This document shows positions 8,820 to 18,051 of a DNA stretch of 64,000 bases, one piece after another. The DNA is taken from assembly GCF_947499265.1 (NCBI RefSeq), contig NZ_CANMNK010000008.1, forward strand, positions 62,001-126,000, read 5' to 3'. The DNA is from an uncultured Roseobacter sp. (GTDB lineage: Bacteria > Pseudomonadota > Alphaproteobacteria > Rhodobacterales > Rhodobacteraceae). The notes below the pieces were generated by a model. That model worked only from the letters and a program-made list of their open reading frames with translations, was not told the DNA's origin and ran no database searches. A program made the position numbers and the translations under genes. The stretch's first letter is position 1. The number at the start of each line of letters is the position of its first letter.

Positions 8820-11609
8820 ATGACACTGGTCGAAATGCTCACGCGCTGTCCACGCGCTCATGATCCGGAACGCGGTGCTGAAGCAGTGGCGTCCCTGCCG
8901 ACCCTGCAAAAGGAGAGCGTTGACCTGATCCGCGGAACGGCCGGGTCCAGCCCCTATCTTGCCGGCCTGATCACCAAGGAGGCCACGTGGTTGCCAGAGG
9001 CGCTGGAGACACCGGAGGCGGCGCTGGCTGCGGAAATCGCTGCTGCCCGCACCGCCCCCTCAGAGGGGATTGCCGGGGCTTTGCGGCGGGGGAAACGCCG
9101 TGTGGCATTGCTGACCGCACTTGCGGATCTGGGCGGAGCCTGGCCTCTGGCCAAGGTCACGGGCGCGCTGACCGATTTTGCGGATGCCGCCTGTCACTCA
9201 GCCTTGCGCGCCGGGCTGGCGGTGCAGATCAAACGGGGCAAACTGCCGGGCAAAACCGAGGACGATCTGGAAGACGCCGCAGGCATGTGCGTTCTGGCCA
9301 TGGGCAAGATGGGCGCGGGGGAGCTGAATTACTCCTCTGACATTGATCTCATCTGCCTCTTTGATGAAACCCGCTTCGATCCGGCGGATTTTCACGATGC
9401 ACGCGCCAGTTTCGTGCGCGCAACACGGGCGATGGCCACCACGCTGAGCGAAATGACCGCGGAAGGCTATGTGTTTCGCACCGATTTGCGCCTGCGGCCC
9501 GATCCGGCGGTCACACCGGTCTGCATCGCGATGGAGGCCGCAGAGCGTTATTACGAAAGCCTGGGCCGAACCTGGGAACGCGCGGCCTACATCAAGGCCC
9601 GCGTGGCCGCCGGTGACAGCGTTGCGGGCAATCGGTTTCTGCGCGACCTCTCTCCTTTCGTCTGGCGCAAGCATCTCGATTTCGCCGCCATTCAGGACGC
9701 CCATGACATGCGCCTTGCCATTCGCGAGCATAAGGGGCTGGGCGGGCCGATCACCTTGCCCGGGCACAACATGAAGCTCGGGCGTGGGGGCATCCGCGAG
9801 ATCGAGTTTTTCACGCAGACACGGCAGTTGATTGCGGGCGGGCGCGACCCCGATCTGCGTACCCGTGGCACCGTTGAAAGCCTGCAGGCTCTGGCCCAAA
9901 AGGGCTGGGTGGAGACAGAGATGGCCGACACATTGGCCGACCACTACACCGCGCATCGCACGGTGGAGCACCGCCTGCAGATGGTGCAGGACGCACAGAC
10001 CCACAGCCTGCCCAACAGTGACGCGGGTTTTGACCGGCTGGCCTGCCTGATGGACTGCGAGGTTGCGAATCTCAAGGCGGATCTTTCTGAGCGGCTGGCT
10101 GCGGTGCATGAGATGACCGAAGGGTTCTTTGCGCCAGCGCAACCTCAGGACCGCACCCCCCATCTGCTGGATGAGGAGATGCTGACACGCTGGCTGAGCT
10201 ACCCTGCATTGCGCAGCGAGCGCAGCCGCGAAATCTTCCGACGTCTGCGGCCGGACCTGCTGGCCCGCCTGGCGCAATCCTCGCGACCGGAAGAAGCGCT
10301 CGTGACCTTTGATGGTTTTCTCAGAGGGTTGCCCGCGGGGGTGCAACTCTTTTCGCTGCTGGAAGCCAACCCGCAGCTGACCGATCTTTTGATCGACGTG
10401 ACCGGCACCTCCCCGGAACTGGCGCAGTATCTGTCGCGCAATGCCGGGGTGTTCGATGCCGTCATTGCCGGTGATTTCTTCACCGACTGGCCGGGGCAGT
10501 CGGGTCTGGAACGCCTGCTGCGCCAGCGATTGGACGCGGAGGCGGATTATGAAGCGCGTCTGGATGCGACGCGCCGGTGGTCAAAGGAATGGCATTTCCG
10601 GGTCGGTGTGCATCTGTTGCGCGGTCTGATCACCCCCGCAGCCGCCGCCACGCAATATGCCGACATCGCCCGCGCGGTCCTGAGCGTGCTGTGGCCCCTG
10701 GTCATTGACCAGTTTGCCCGTCGCCATGGGCCGCCGCCGGGGCGCGGGGCGGTGGTGCTTGGCATGGGCTCGTTGGGGGCAGGGCACTTGAATGCGGGGT
10801 CGGATCTCGATCTCATCGTCATCTACGACCCCTTGGATCACGATATGTCAGAGGGTGAAAAACCGCTCTCAACCCGACCTTATTATGCACGCCTCACCCA
10901 GGCGCTGATCACGGCGCTGACCGCCCCGATGGCGCAGGGGCGGCTCTTTGAGGTCGACATGCGCCTGCGGCCTTCGGGCAATCAGGGTCCGGTGGCCACC
11001 AGTTGGGCGTCATTCCAGAGCTATCAGGCCGAAGAGGCCTGGGTCTGGGAACATCTGGCGCTGACCCGGGCGACCGTTGTGGCCGGACCGCCCGATCTGG
11101 CCGAGGATGTGGAGACGTTCCGCCGGGAGGTGATCGCGCTGCAGCGCATCACGGCGGGCGTGGTCGCCGAGGTGGCACAGATGCGCGCGCGCATTCAGGC
11201 GGCGAAACCGCCCACCAGCCTTTGGGATGCGAAAATCGGGCCGGGCCGCCTGCAAGAGATCGAATTGCTCGCACAGGCGGGTGCGTTGTTGCAGGGCGAT
11301 AGCAGTGGGCAAACGGAGGCAGGCCTGCTGGCCGCTGTCGCATCGGGGCTTTTGGATGACGCACAGGGGCGCGAACTGACGCAGCTGCACGCATTTTATG
11401 CCCGTGTGCATCAGGTGGCGCGCCTGCTGTCCGACAAGCCGCTGGACGCTCAGACGCTGGGGCCCGCGGGTCGGTCATTCCTGCTGCGTGCGCTGGAGGA
11501 GGAAACCATGCAATGTCTCGAAGATCGGCTTACCGCCTGCTACACCCGCTCCGCCGCCATCCTCGACGCAGCCCTTGCCCTCCCGGACCCGGAGACCGGT
11601 GCGCCATGA
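8820..11609 (+). CDS. glnE: Bifunctional glutamine synthetase adenylyltransferase/deadenylyltransferase
   Basis: GlnE adds AMP to, or removes it from, glutamine synthetase in response to PII, setting nitrogen assimilation. The 929-aa length fits the family (about 950). Two nucleotidyltransferase domains are clear. The first, around residues 160-180 (GAGELNYSSDIDLICLFD), is by family rule the deadenylylating half. The second, around 640-665 (GMGSLGAGHLNAGSDLDLIVIYD), is the adenylylating half. A helical linker joins them and a C-terminal helical domain follows. The stop codon overlaps the start of the next gene (ATGA). No glnA, glnB or ntr gene is in the window. Confidence 0.96.
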   Translation: MTLVEMLTRCPRAHDPERGAEAVASLPTLQKESVDLIRGTAGSSPYLAGLITKEATWLPEALETPEAALAAEIAAARTAPSEGIAGALRRGKRRVALLTALADLGGAWPLAKVTGALTDFADAACHSALRAGLAVQIKRGKLPGKTEDDLEDAAGMCVLAMGKMGAGELNYSSDIDLICLFDETRFDPADFHDARASFVRATRAMATTLSEMTAEGYVFRTDLRLRPDPAVTPVCIAMEAAERYYESLGRTWERAAYIKARVAAGDSVAGNRFLRDLSPFVWRKHLDFAAIQDAHDMRLAIREHKGLGGPITLPGHNMKLGRGGIREIEFFTQTRQLIAGGRDPDLRTRGTVESLQALAQKGWVETEMADTLADHYTAHRTVEHRLQMVQDAQTHSLPNSDAGFDRLACLMDCEVANLKADLSERLAAVHEMTEGFFAPAQPQDRTPHLLDEEMLTRWLSYPALRSERSREIFRRLRPDLLARLAQSSRPEEALVTFDGFLRGLPAGVQLFSLLEANPQLTDLLIDVTGTSPELAQYLSRNAGVFDAVIAGDFFTDWPGQSGLERLLRQRLDAEADYEARLDATRRWSKEWHFRVGVHLLRGLITPAAAATQYADIARAVLSVLWPLVIDQFARRHGPPPGRGAVVLGMGSLGAGHLNAGSDLDLIVIYDPLDHDMSEGEKPLSTRPYYARLTQALITALTAPMAQGRLFEVDMRLRPSGNQGPVATSWASFQSYQAEEAWVWEHLALTRATVVAGPPDLAEDVETFRREVIALQRITAGVVAEVAQMRARIQAAKPPTSLWDAKIGPGRLQEIELLAQAGALLQGDSSGQTEAGLLAAVASGLLDDAQGRELTQLHAFYARVHQVARLLSDKPLDAQTLGPAGRSFLLRALEEETMQCLEDRLTACYTRSAAILDAALALPDPETGAP

Positions 11610-11875
11610 AGGGGGATGAAAACGATCCAAAAGGCCTGATCCTGGAGGCCTACCGCATCGACGGCATTTCCAAAAGCGAGTGTCGGACGGTGTTTCTGGA
11701 CTGGGCGCTGAGCCTGCCGGACGGCCAGGATACCGGTCGTGTCCTCAAGGTCCTGGTGCGTCAATATGGGACCGACCATCCGGATCATCCGATGACGGAA
11801 GTCATGACCGAGGGCCTTGCCAGCATGGCCACACCTCGCCGGCGTGGCGGCTGGCGGTCCCGACCCAGAAATTAG
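11606..11875 (+). CDS. Conserved 89-aa protein translationally coupled to glnE
   Basis: The start ATG shares bases with the glnE stop (ATGA, 11606-11609), so its translation probably depends on glnE. The product begins MKGDENDPKGLILEAYR, contains an acidic helical stretch with ECRTVFLDWALSLP (about 21-34), and ends in an arginine-rich tail (TPRRRGGWRSRPRN). There is no signal peptide or membrane segment. I do not recognise a named family. The coupling suggests a role near nitrogen control, but that is only inferred from position. Confidence 0.75.
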   Translation: MKGDENDPKGLILEAYRIDGISKSECRTVFLDWALSLPDGQDTGRVLKVLVRQYGTDHPDHPMTEVMTEGLASMATPRRRGGWRSRPRN

Positions 11876-11998
11876 AGCTTTCACAGAATTATCGTCAGTT
11901 TTACCTAAAATTCGTCATAATTCAGCCCCAGTTGATTTCTATATCTTTGCTCGAACCCATCGAGGCGTGCAGAAGTCGCCCCCGTCGAGGAAACCATC

Positions 11999-12673
11999 AT
12001 GAAATCGACCAAACTGATCGCGACTTTGTTTTTTGCAGCCATCGTCGCAGGCTGCGCGACAACGGATACCGCCAGCCGCAACACGCCGTTTACCAATCCG
12101 GCAGTGGAAGGTGCCGCGCAGCAGAACCTGCTGGACACCTCCGTCAATCCGGCTGTCCAGTCTTACAACGTCAGCACCATCAACGTGGCCGTGCCGCGCA
12201 CTCTGATCGTGTCTGAAGCCAACAGCTACTATCCTTCAGGCGATATCGTCTGGCGCGGGGACAGCGCAGGGGATCGCCACGCACAGGTCAAGGCCATCTT
12301 TGAAGACGCCATGGCACGCGGCACTGCTGGCATGTCCAGGGGCACGCCTGTTGTGCTCGACATTGAAGTCCTGCGCTTTCATGCGCTGACCGAAAAAACC
12401 CGCTATACCATTGGCGGCGTGCATTCGATCACCTTCCAGCTGTCTGTGCGCAGTGCGGAAACCGGGCAGCTTTTCGGGGCCCCGCGCGTCGTCAAAGCGG
12501 ACCTCAAAGGGTTTGGCGGAGAGCGGGCCATTGAAGCCGAACGCCAGGGCCAGACCCAGAAAGTGCGCATCACGGACCATCTTGCGAAGGTGATCCAGGC
12601 AGAACTGGCCAGCCCGCAGGGCTACGTCAACCAGCGCCTTGGGCTGGTGCAGGCGATCAACAACGCATTCTGA
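11999..12673 (+). CDS. Putative lipoprotein, DUF6778-like
   Basis: This is a 224-aa exported protein with a lipoprotein signal (IVAGC, modified Cys about residue 19). The mature part has a VPRTLIVSEANSYYP stretch and a mixed alpha/beta region with VVLDIEVLRFHAL. The pattern matches a Rhodobacterales lipoprotein family I recall as DUF6778; that name is from memory. A GAGGAAACC ribosome binding site supports the start. Its function is unknown. It stands alone between the glnE pair and the methyltransferase gene. Confidence 0.78.
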   Translation: MKSTKLIATLFFAAIVAGCATTDTASRNTPFTNPAVEGAAQQNLLDTSVNPAVQSYNVSTINVAVPRTLIVSEANSYYPSGDIVWRGDSAGDRHAQVKAIFEDAMARGTAGMSRGTPVVLDIEVLRFHALTEKTRYTIGGVHSITFQLSVRSAETGQLFGAPRVVKADLKGFGGERAIEAERQGQTQKVRITDHLAKVIQAELASPQGYVNQRLGLVQAINNAF

Positions 12674-12712
12674 TCTTTCACCCCACGGCAGAACGGATTA
12701 GAGGAGGGCGCT

Positions 12713-13936
12713 ATGACAGCGCCCTTTTCCAGTTCCGATGCCGCCCCCAGCGACCTGCCCGTCGTCCGCCTGAAACCAAAGGCCAATGCCCGGGCCATTC
12801 GTCATGGGTTCCCTTGGGTCTATGCCAATGAGCTGGTCACCGACCGGCGGACAAAGGCCTTGGCGCCCGGGACATTGGCGCAGCTGCAGGATGATGCGCG
12901 CACGCCCATGGGGGTCGTTGCGGTCAATCCGCGCTCCAAGATCATCGCGCGGATGCTCGACCCGAACCCGGACGCAGAAATCGACCAGGGCTGGTTCGAG
13001 GTGCGTTTGGCCAAGGCGCTGGCGTCCCGTGAGCGGCTCTTTGATGCGCCGTTCTACCGCCTGATCCATGCCGAAGCGGACGGGCTGCCGGGTGTGGTGA
13101 TCGATCGCTTTGACACGATCTGTGTGGTCCAGCCCAATGCGGCCTGGGCGGAAGGGCTGCTTGCGCCGCTCACAGCGGCCCTGCAATCGGTCACCGGTGT
13201 CCAGACCGTGCTGAAAAACGCCTCTGGCCGGACGCGGGGGCTGGAAGGGCTGGACGACGTCAACGCGGTCCTTATCGGCGCCGCGCCGGATGCGCCGGTG
13301 CCTGTGCCGATGAATGGCGCGACCTATATGGCCGATCTGACGGGGGGTCAGAAGACCGGACTGTTTTATGACCAGCGCCCCAATCACGCCTTTGCCGCCG
13401 GGCTGTCGCGCGGCGCGCGGGTGTTGGACGTGTTTTCCCATGTTGGCGGCTTTTCTTTGGCAGCGCTTGCGGGCGGTGCAGCACAGGCACTGGCGGTGGA
13501 TGGATCACAACCGGCGCTTGATCTTGCGCAGTCTGGGGCGCAGGCGATGGAGGTTCAGGACCGTTTTGCCACGAGACAAGGGGACGCTTTTGAGGTGTTG
13601 ACAGCTCTGCGCGCCGAGGATGCCAGTTTCGATGTGGTGATCTGCGACCCGCCAGCCTTTGCCCCTGCGCGCCCTGCGTTGGAGGCGGGCCTGCGCGCCT
13701 ATGAGCGCCTCGCGCGATTGGCGGCCCCCTTGGTGGCGGAAAACGGTGTCCTTGGCCTCTGCTCCTGCTCACATGCCGCCGATCTGGCCGCCTTTCGTGC
13801 CGCCAGTGTCCGTGGGATCGGTCGCGCGGGGCGCCGGGCGTCCCTGATCCACACCGGGTTTGCCGGACCAGATCACCCGCAACTGCCGCAGCTGGCGGAA
13901 AGCGGGTATCTGAAATCCATCTTTTTCCAGCTCTGA
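12713..13936 (+). CDS. Class I SAM-dependent rRNA methyltransferase, RlmI-like
   Basis: This 407-aa protein has the RlmI/YccW plan: an N-terminal PUA domain (about residues 15-90, with AIRHGFPWVYANELV), a central linker, and a Rossmann methyltransferase domain. The RlmI signature GGQKTGLFYDQRPNH sits around 210-224, the SAM-binding VLDVFSHVGGFSLAAL around 238-253, and the catalytic-loop motif CDPPAF around 311-316. RlmI methylates C1962 of 23S rRNA at C5; this group-specific relative may have the same or a related target. The PIN-domain gene follows after 3 bases, so the two are very probably one operon. Confidence 0.85.
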   Translation: MTAPFSSSDAAPSDLPVVRLKPKANARAIRHGFPWVYANELVTDRRTKALAPGTLAQLQDDARTPMGVVAVNPRSKIIARMLDPNPDAEIDQGWFEVRLAKALASRERLFDAPFYRLIHAEADGLPGVVIDRFDTICVVQPNAAWAEGLLAPLTAALQSVTGVQTVLKNASGRTRGLEGLDDVNAVLIGAAPDAPVPVPMNGATYMADLTGGQKTGLFYDQRPNHAFAAGLSRGARVLDVFSHVGGFSLAALAGGAAQALAVDGSQPALDLAQSGAQAMEVQDRFATRQGDAFEVLTALRAEDASFDVVICDPPAFAPARPALEAGLRAYERLARLAAPLVAENGVLGLCSCSHAADLAAFRAASVRGIGRAGRRASLIHTGFAGPDHPQLPQLAESGYLKSIFFQL

Positions 13937-13939
13937 GCC

Positions 13940-14485
13940 ATGAAAATCACCATCGACGCCTGTGTGCTCTATCCGACAGTCATGCGCGAAATGGTTGTGG
14001 GTGTGGCGCGGATGGGTGCTTTTCAACCGGTCTGGTCCGCCCGCATTCTCGAGGAATGGGCGCGCGCGGCAATCAAACTCGGCCCGACCGGTGAGGCACA
14101 GGCACGCAGTGAAATCGCCCTGCTGCGCGCGGCGTGGCCCGAGGCGGAAGCGCCTGCCGTGCCGCATGTCGAAGCACGGCTGTGGCTGCCCGACGAAAAT
14201 GACATTCACGTCTTCGCCGTTGCCGTGGCCACATCAAGTGATGCGATCATGACGTTGAATGCAAAAGATTTTCCCAAAGGGGTTTTGGCCGAAGAAGGGG
14301 TGCAGCGCGTTGATCCCGATAGCATGCTGCACCAGATCTGGCAGGAGATGCCAAATCGGGTTGCAGCGGTCGCGGAACGCGTATTGGACGAGGCGCGCCG
14401 GTTGTCCGGGCGCGATTGGGAGATGCGGGCCTTGTTGAAAAAAGCGCGCCTGCCGCGCCTGGCCAAGGCGCTGACCCGGTCCTAG
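13940..14485 (+). CDS. PIN-domain protein (probable RNase)
   Basis: This is a 181-aa PIN-fold protein. Acidic active-site candidates are Asp6 (ITIDACVLYP), the glutamates of LEEWARA (about 39-45), and the DENDIHVFAVA stretch (about 86-96) followed by IMTLNAKDFP. PIN domains are metal-dependent RNases, often toxins of toxin-antitoxin pairs. Here no antitoxin gene is adjacent: the neighbour 3 bases upstream is an RNA methyltransferase, so a housekeeping role in RNA processing or quality control is more likely. It converges on the M48 gene with only 4 bases between stops. Confidence 0.82.
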   Translation: MKITIDACVLYPTVMREMVVGVARMGAFQPVWSARILEEWARAAIKLGPTGEAQARSEIALLRAAWPEAEAPAVPHVEARLWLPDENDIHVFAVAVATSSDAIMTLNAKDFPKGVLAEEGVQRVDPDSMLHQIWQEMPNRVAAVAERVLDEARRLSGRDWEMRALLKKARLPRLAKALTRS

Positions 14486-14489
14486 CGGG

Positions 14490-15185
14490 CTAGTCCTGTG
14501 CGACCCATTTGGCTTCCAGCGCTTTCAGGGCGGCAATGCGATCATCGGTCTTGGGATGGCTGAGCAGCCAGGCAGGTGCGGTGCCGCCGTTTTGCTGAGT
14601 GAGGGATTCGAGCTTTTCAAAGAGGCTGATCTGCGGGGCGAGACCAATGCCCGCTTTGGTGAGAAGGGCGGCGGCATAGGCGTCCGCCTCATATTCATCT
14701 GACCGCGACAGACGGGCGGCGAGCAGCGTGGTGAGCATGCCCGCGATCCAGACGCCAACGCCCGGAATGAAGCGGCCTAGCACCATCGCAAGCGCTGTGC
14801 GCAGCGCATTCTGGCCCGAAAAATCGATCATCCGACGGCGCGAGTGGCCCAGTGCCACATGCCCCATTTCATGGGCGATGACGCTGGCCATTTCTTCGTC
14901 CGTGACCTCGCCGGATCGGAATTTGTTGTAAAACCCGCGGGTGATGAAAATGCGCCCGTCCGGGGCCGCCAGCCCGTTCACCGGGTCGATTTCGTAGATG
15001 TTCACGCGGATGCGCGGCAGATCAAGGGCTGCCGCCATGCGGTCCATGAGCGCCTTGAGCTTGGCGTCGGCCAATTCGGTCGAGCGCGCATCGAGCTCGC
15101 GGGCCGTGCGCCAGGCGGAAAACCGGTACATCGCGAGGCCGTAGAGGATGGCCAGAAGGATCGGAGTGAATTTGATCATGGTCAT
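14490..15185 (-). CDS. M48-family membrane metalloprotease
   Basis: This is a 231-aa zinc protease of the HtpX/Ste24-like M48 family. An N-terminal hydrophobic segment (about residues 7-22) probably anchors it. The zinc motif is HEMGH (about 109-113), and the third ligand and extended motif are in SDEYEADAYA (about 163-172). HtpX-like enzymes act in membrane-protein quality control. It lies 84 bases downstream of the VWA gene on the same strand and could belong to the MoxR-VWA array. Confidence 0.88.
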   Translation of the reverse strand: MTMIKFTPILLAILYGLAMYRFSAWRTARELDARSTELADAKLKALMDRMAAALDLPRIRVNIYEIDPVNGLAAPDGRIFITRGFYNKFRSGEVTDEEMASVIAHEMGHVALGHSRRRMIDFSGQNALRTALAMVLGRFIPGVGVWIAGMLTTLLAARLSRSDEYEADAYAAALLTKAGIGLAPQISLFEKLESLTQQNGGTAPAWLLSHPKTDDRIAALKALEAKWVAQD

Positions 15186-15269
15186 GATATGGGGGAGTAG
15201 GACGCGCGCGGCAAGTTTCGGAGCCTCCGGCGGGGATATTTTTTGCCAGAAGAAGTGGTGCCGTGGTCG

Positions 15270-16457
15270 CTAGCGGGTGAGGGCGCGCATGCCACGAGAC
15301 AGACCTTCGAGTGTCATTGGCACCATGGCGTCTTCGCCGATGACCTCCTGTATCATCGCGATGGACTGGGTGTAGGACCAGTATTTCTCCGGTACCGGGT
15401 TGATCCAGAGGGTGGAAGGCCACTGCTCGCGCACGCGTGTGAGCCAGGTGGCCCCGCTCTCTGCGTTCCAGTGCTCAGAGGCGCCGCCCGGATAGGCAAC
15501 CTCATAGGGCGACATCGACGCATCCCCGACAAAGATGCATTTATAGTCGGGTCCGTAGGTGCGCAGCACGTCGTGTGTGGGGATCTGTGCGTCCCAGCGG
15601 CGGCGGTTATCCCGCCAGACACCCTCGTAGAGGCAATTGTGGAAGTAGTAATATTCCATATGCTTGAATTCAGCGCGGGCGGCGGAAAAGAGTTCTTCCA
15701 CCACCTTAACATGTGGATCCATTGACCCGCCGACATCGAGAAACAATAGCACCTTGACCGCATTGCGCCGCTCGGGCCGGGTTTTCACATCAAGATACCC
15801 GTGTTCCGCCGTCGCGCGGATGGTGCCGTTGAGATCGAGCTCTTCATTGGCGCCGTCGCGCGCCCACCGGCGCAGGCGTTTGAGCGCGACCTTGATGTTG
15901 CGGGTGCCGAGCTCAACCGTGTCGTCCAGGTTCTTGAACTCGCGCTTGTCCCAAACCTTGGTGGCGCGCTGATGCCGCGAGCGATCCTGCCCGATCCGCA
16001 CGCCTTCGGGGTTGTAGCCATAAGCGCCGAAGGGCGACGTGCCTGCTGTGCCAATCCACTTGTTGCCCCCCTGGTGACGGCCCTTTTGCTCCTCAAGGCG
16101 CTTCTTCAGCGTTTCCATGAGTTTATCAAAGCCACCTAAAGCTTCGATTTCAGCGCGCTCTTCCTCTGTGAGGTGCTTTTCGGCCATTTTCTGCAGCCAG
16201 TCGCCGGGGATTTCCACAGCCTCCAGCACATCCTGCGCGGTGATGTTCTCCAACCCGGAAAAGGCCGCGGCAAAGGCGCGGTCGAACTTGTCGATGTTGC
16301 GTTCGTCTTTGACCAGGGTCACCCGCGCGAGATAGTAAAACGCCTCAATGTCATAGGTGGCCAGTCCTGCCTGCATGGCTTCGAGAAATGACAGGAACTC
16401 CCGCAGGGAGACAGGCAATCCGTTTCTTCGCAGCGCATCAAAAAAGGGCAGGAACAT
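15270..16457 (-). CDS. VWA-domain protein, CoxE-like
   Basis: This 395-aa protein has an N-terminal helical region, a basic middle part (WDKREFKNLDDTV) and a C-terminal von Willebrand A domain starting near residue 235. The metal-ion (MIDAS) motif reads FLDVGGSMD, so the usual DxSxS is DxGxS, and metal binding may be altered. CoxE-like VWA proteins work with MoxR AAA+ ATPases to remodel or load metal into client enzymes; in CO dehydrogenase the pair is CoxD/CoxE. The MoxR gene lies 2.2 kb upstream on the same strand. No CO dehydrogenase structural gene is in the window, so the client is unknown. The 55-aa membrane protein gene ends 9 bases before it. Confidence 0.87.
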   Translation of the reverse strand: MFLPFFDALRRNGLPVSLREFLSFLEAMQAGLATYDIEAFYYLARVTLVKDERNIDKFDRAFAAAFSGLENITAQDVLEAVEIPGDWLQKMAEKHLTEEERAEIEALGGFDKLMETLKKRLEEQKGRHQGGNKWIGTAGTSPFGAYGYNPEGVRIGQDRSRHQRATKVWDKREFKNLDDTVELGTRNIKVALKRLRRWARDGANEELDLNGTIRATAEHGYLDVKTRPERRNAVKVLLFLDVGGSMDPHVKVVEELFSAARAEFKHMEYYYFHNCLYEGVWRDNRRRWDAQIPTHDVLRTYGPDYKCIFVGDASMSPYEVAYPGGASEHWNAESGATWLTRVREQWPSTLWINPVPEKYWSYTQSIAMIQEVIGEDAMVPMTLEGLSRGMRALTR

Positions 16458-16466
16458 GGGAGAAGG

Positions 16467-16634
16467 TTATACGACCATGCGGTGCACGACCACTGTGACG
16501 ATCATGCCGACAACAACAAAGGCCATGGCGTAGCCCGCGGCATATTGCGCGATGTCCTTGCGGTTGCCCTTGCGCCGCGCCGCGGTGACGCCCCCGACAA
16601 TTGCGCCCAAAATGGCAGCAGCTATGACGATCAT
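16467..16634 (-). CDS. 55-aa two-helix membrane protein
   Basis: This is a short gene beginning MIVIAAAILGAIVGG and ending HRMVV. A first hydrophobic helix (about 1-17) is followed by a basic loop (ARRKGNRKD) and a second helix (about 34-50). A GAGGGA ribosome binding site lies upstream. It lies 52 bases after the DUF2927 gene and 9 bases before the VWA gene, so it is almost certainly co-transcribed. I have seen similar short proteins in Rhodobacterales under misleading names; its function is unknown. Confidence 0.75.
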   Translation of the reverse strand: MIVIAAAILGAIVGGVTAARRKGNRKDIAQYAAGYAMAFVVVGMIVTVVVHRMVV

Positions 16635-16686
16635 CCGTTCCCTCGTACTTCATATCCCGGCGGCGAGGCGTGAGGCCAAACGCCGG

Positions 16687-18051
16687 TCAGACAGGTGTTT
16701 TTAAAGGGTTGAGCGCGGAGATTTCGCGTATCTTGGCCCGCACCGCCCAATCCGCGCCGAACCCGTATCGCGCCCATCCCAGACTGTCCAGTCTGACGGT
16801 GCGTGCTTCATCGTCGCGCCCTGCAAGGCTCAGGGCTTCGGCGCGCAGCAATTGCAGCGTCGCCAGCAGGGCCGCATTTTGCGATGTGCGCGCGATGTCG
16901 ATGTTGGGCTCAATGAGCCGCAGGGCCTGGTCAGCATTGCCATCTGCAATCTCATAGGCCGCCAATTGCGTGGCGACATAGGCACGGTGCAATCGGGTGC
17001 TAGAGGACTGCGCGTAAAACCGATCAGCGATGGTATATTCGCGTTTCGCTGCTGCCGGGTCGCCGGCCTGCAACAATCGGGCCTTGGCATAATGGGCGAA
17101 GGCGCGGCGGTTGTCCGTCCAGCCGCGTGCGGTGGCGATGCGCACCGCGGTTTCCGTGGCCCGTCGGCGTGTGCTGCGATTGGCCCCGGGACCAAGAGCG
17201 GTTTGAATGGCGCTGCTCCACTCCTGCGGGGTTCTGTCGGGGCGCGGTCGCGGCCCGGTCTGACCCCTGGGGTTGATCCGCGCAAAGATCGCGGGCAGGC
17301 GTCGGACCACCGCGTCGCGCGACATACCCGACTTCAGCTCAGGCGCGTAGGTCGCGCGTAGGATCAGCATGTCGAAATTGGTCAGGACCGTATGTACATT
17401 GTCATCGTTGAACACGGAATTGGGCAAGCGGTAGAGGTCGTTGAGCGGCCCAAGCGCCTGCGCCAGTTCTTCATGCAGACAATCACGCACTTCCTGCGGG
17501 CTGACATCGCTGGGCACGATGATGGCGAGACGCTTACGTGTCTGCAGCAAGGCCCAGTTGGTGCGCGGACTGCGACGCGCAGAGCGGAATTCGCTCAACG
17601 AACTGACGTTCGGGGCCACAAAACAGGCCGCTTGTGGCAGCACCCGGCGAATCGCGGCGCGCGGCACCGACTGAATGGTGATGTTCGCACCCGGTGAAGT
17701 GGTGGTGGTGATGGCAATGCCCGCCTCATTGCGCAGCCGGATCAAGAGCGCGCTCAGATCGCCTTCCAATGTCGGTGGCGGCGCGCCGTTGACACGCAGG
17801 GTGATCGGCCCTTCAAACCTGGTCAGCACCGGCAGCTGCCGACCGCTTTCCATCTCAAAAGAGAGATCGATGAAATCCCGGACAAGGTCGGCATTTGCGA
17901 CTGCGGGGCGTCGGATGTCAGCGCGCCCGAAGGTTTTCATCGGCGGCAGGCTGCTATCGGCAATCACAGCGCGCGAGGGGATGCCACCTTGCGAGATCGG
18001 CACGCAGGCATTCAACACCATGATCAGGGGCAGAACCAAACGGCGCTTCAT
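16687..18051 (-). CDS. DUF2927 lipoprotein
   Basis: This is a 454-aa exported protein. The first 18 residues form a signal peptide with a lipobox-like LNAC (Cys16). The DUF2927 core (about 55-260) includes SFEMESGRQLPVLTRFEGP and CLHEELAQALGPLNDLYRLPNSVFNDDN, the part most like a degenerate peptidase site. The C-terminal half is helical and repeat-like, resembling TPR sequence. Its start overlaps the GNAT stop (ATGA). Function is unknown. Its place between a MoxR ATPase and its VWA partner suggests a periplasmic component of the same system. Confidence 0.82.
   Translation of the reverse strand: MKRRLVLPLIMVLNACVPISQGGIPSRAVIADSSLPPMKTFGRADIRRPAVANADLVRDFIDLSFEMESGRQLPVLTRFEGPITLRVNGAPPPTLEGDLSALLIRLRNEAGIAITTTTSPGANITIQSVPRAAIRRVLPQAACFVAPNVSSLSEFRSARRSPRTNWALLQTRKRLAIIVPSDVSPQEVRDCLHEELAQALGPLNDLYRLPNSVFNDDNVHTVLTNFDMLILRATYAPELKSGMSRDAVVRRLPAIFARINPRGQTGPRPRPDRTPQEWSSAIQTALGPGANRSTRRRATETAVRIATARGWTDNRRAFAHYAKARLLQAGDPAAAKREYTIADRFYAQSSSTRLHRAYVATQLAAYEIADGNADQALRLIEPNIDIARTSQNAALLATLQLLRAEALSLAGRDDEARTVRLDSLGWARYGFGADWAVRAKIREISALNPLKTPV

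Noticed and set aside
13940-14485. Toxin-antitoxin module based on the PIN domain
   Set aside because: No small antitoxin gene is adjacent, and the gene sits 3 bases behind an rRNA methyltransferase gene, which fits a housekeeping operon.
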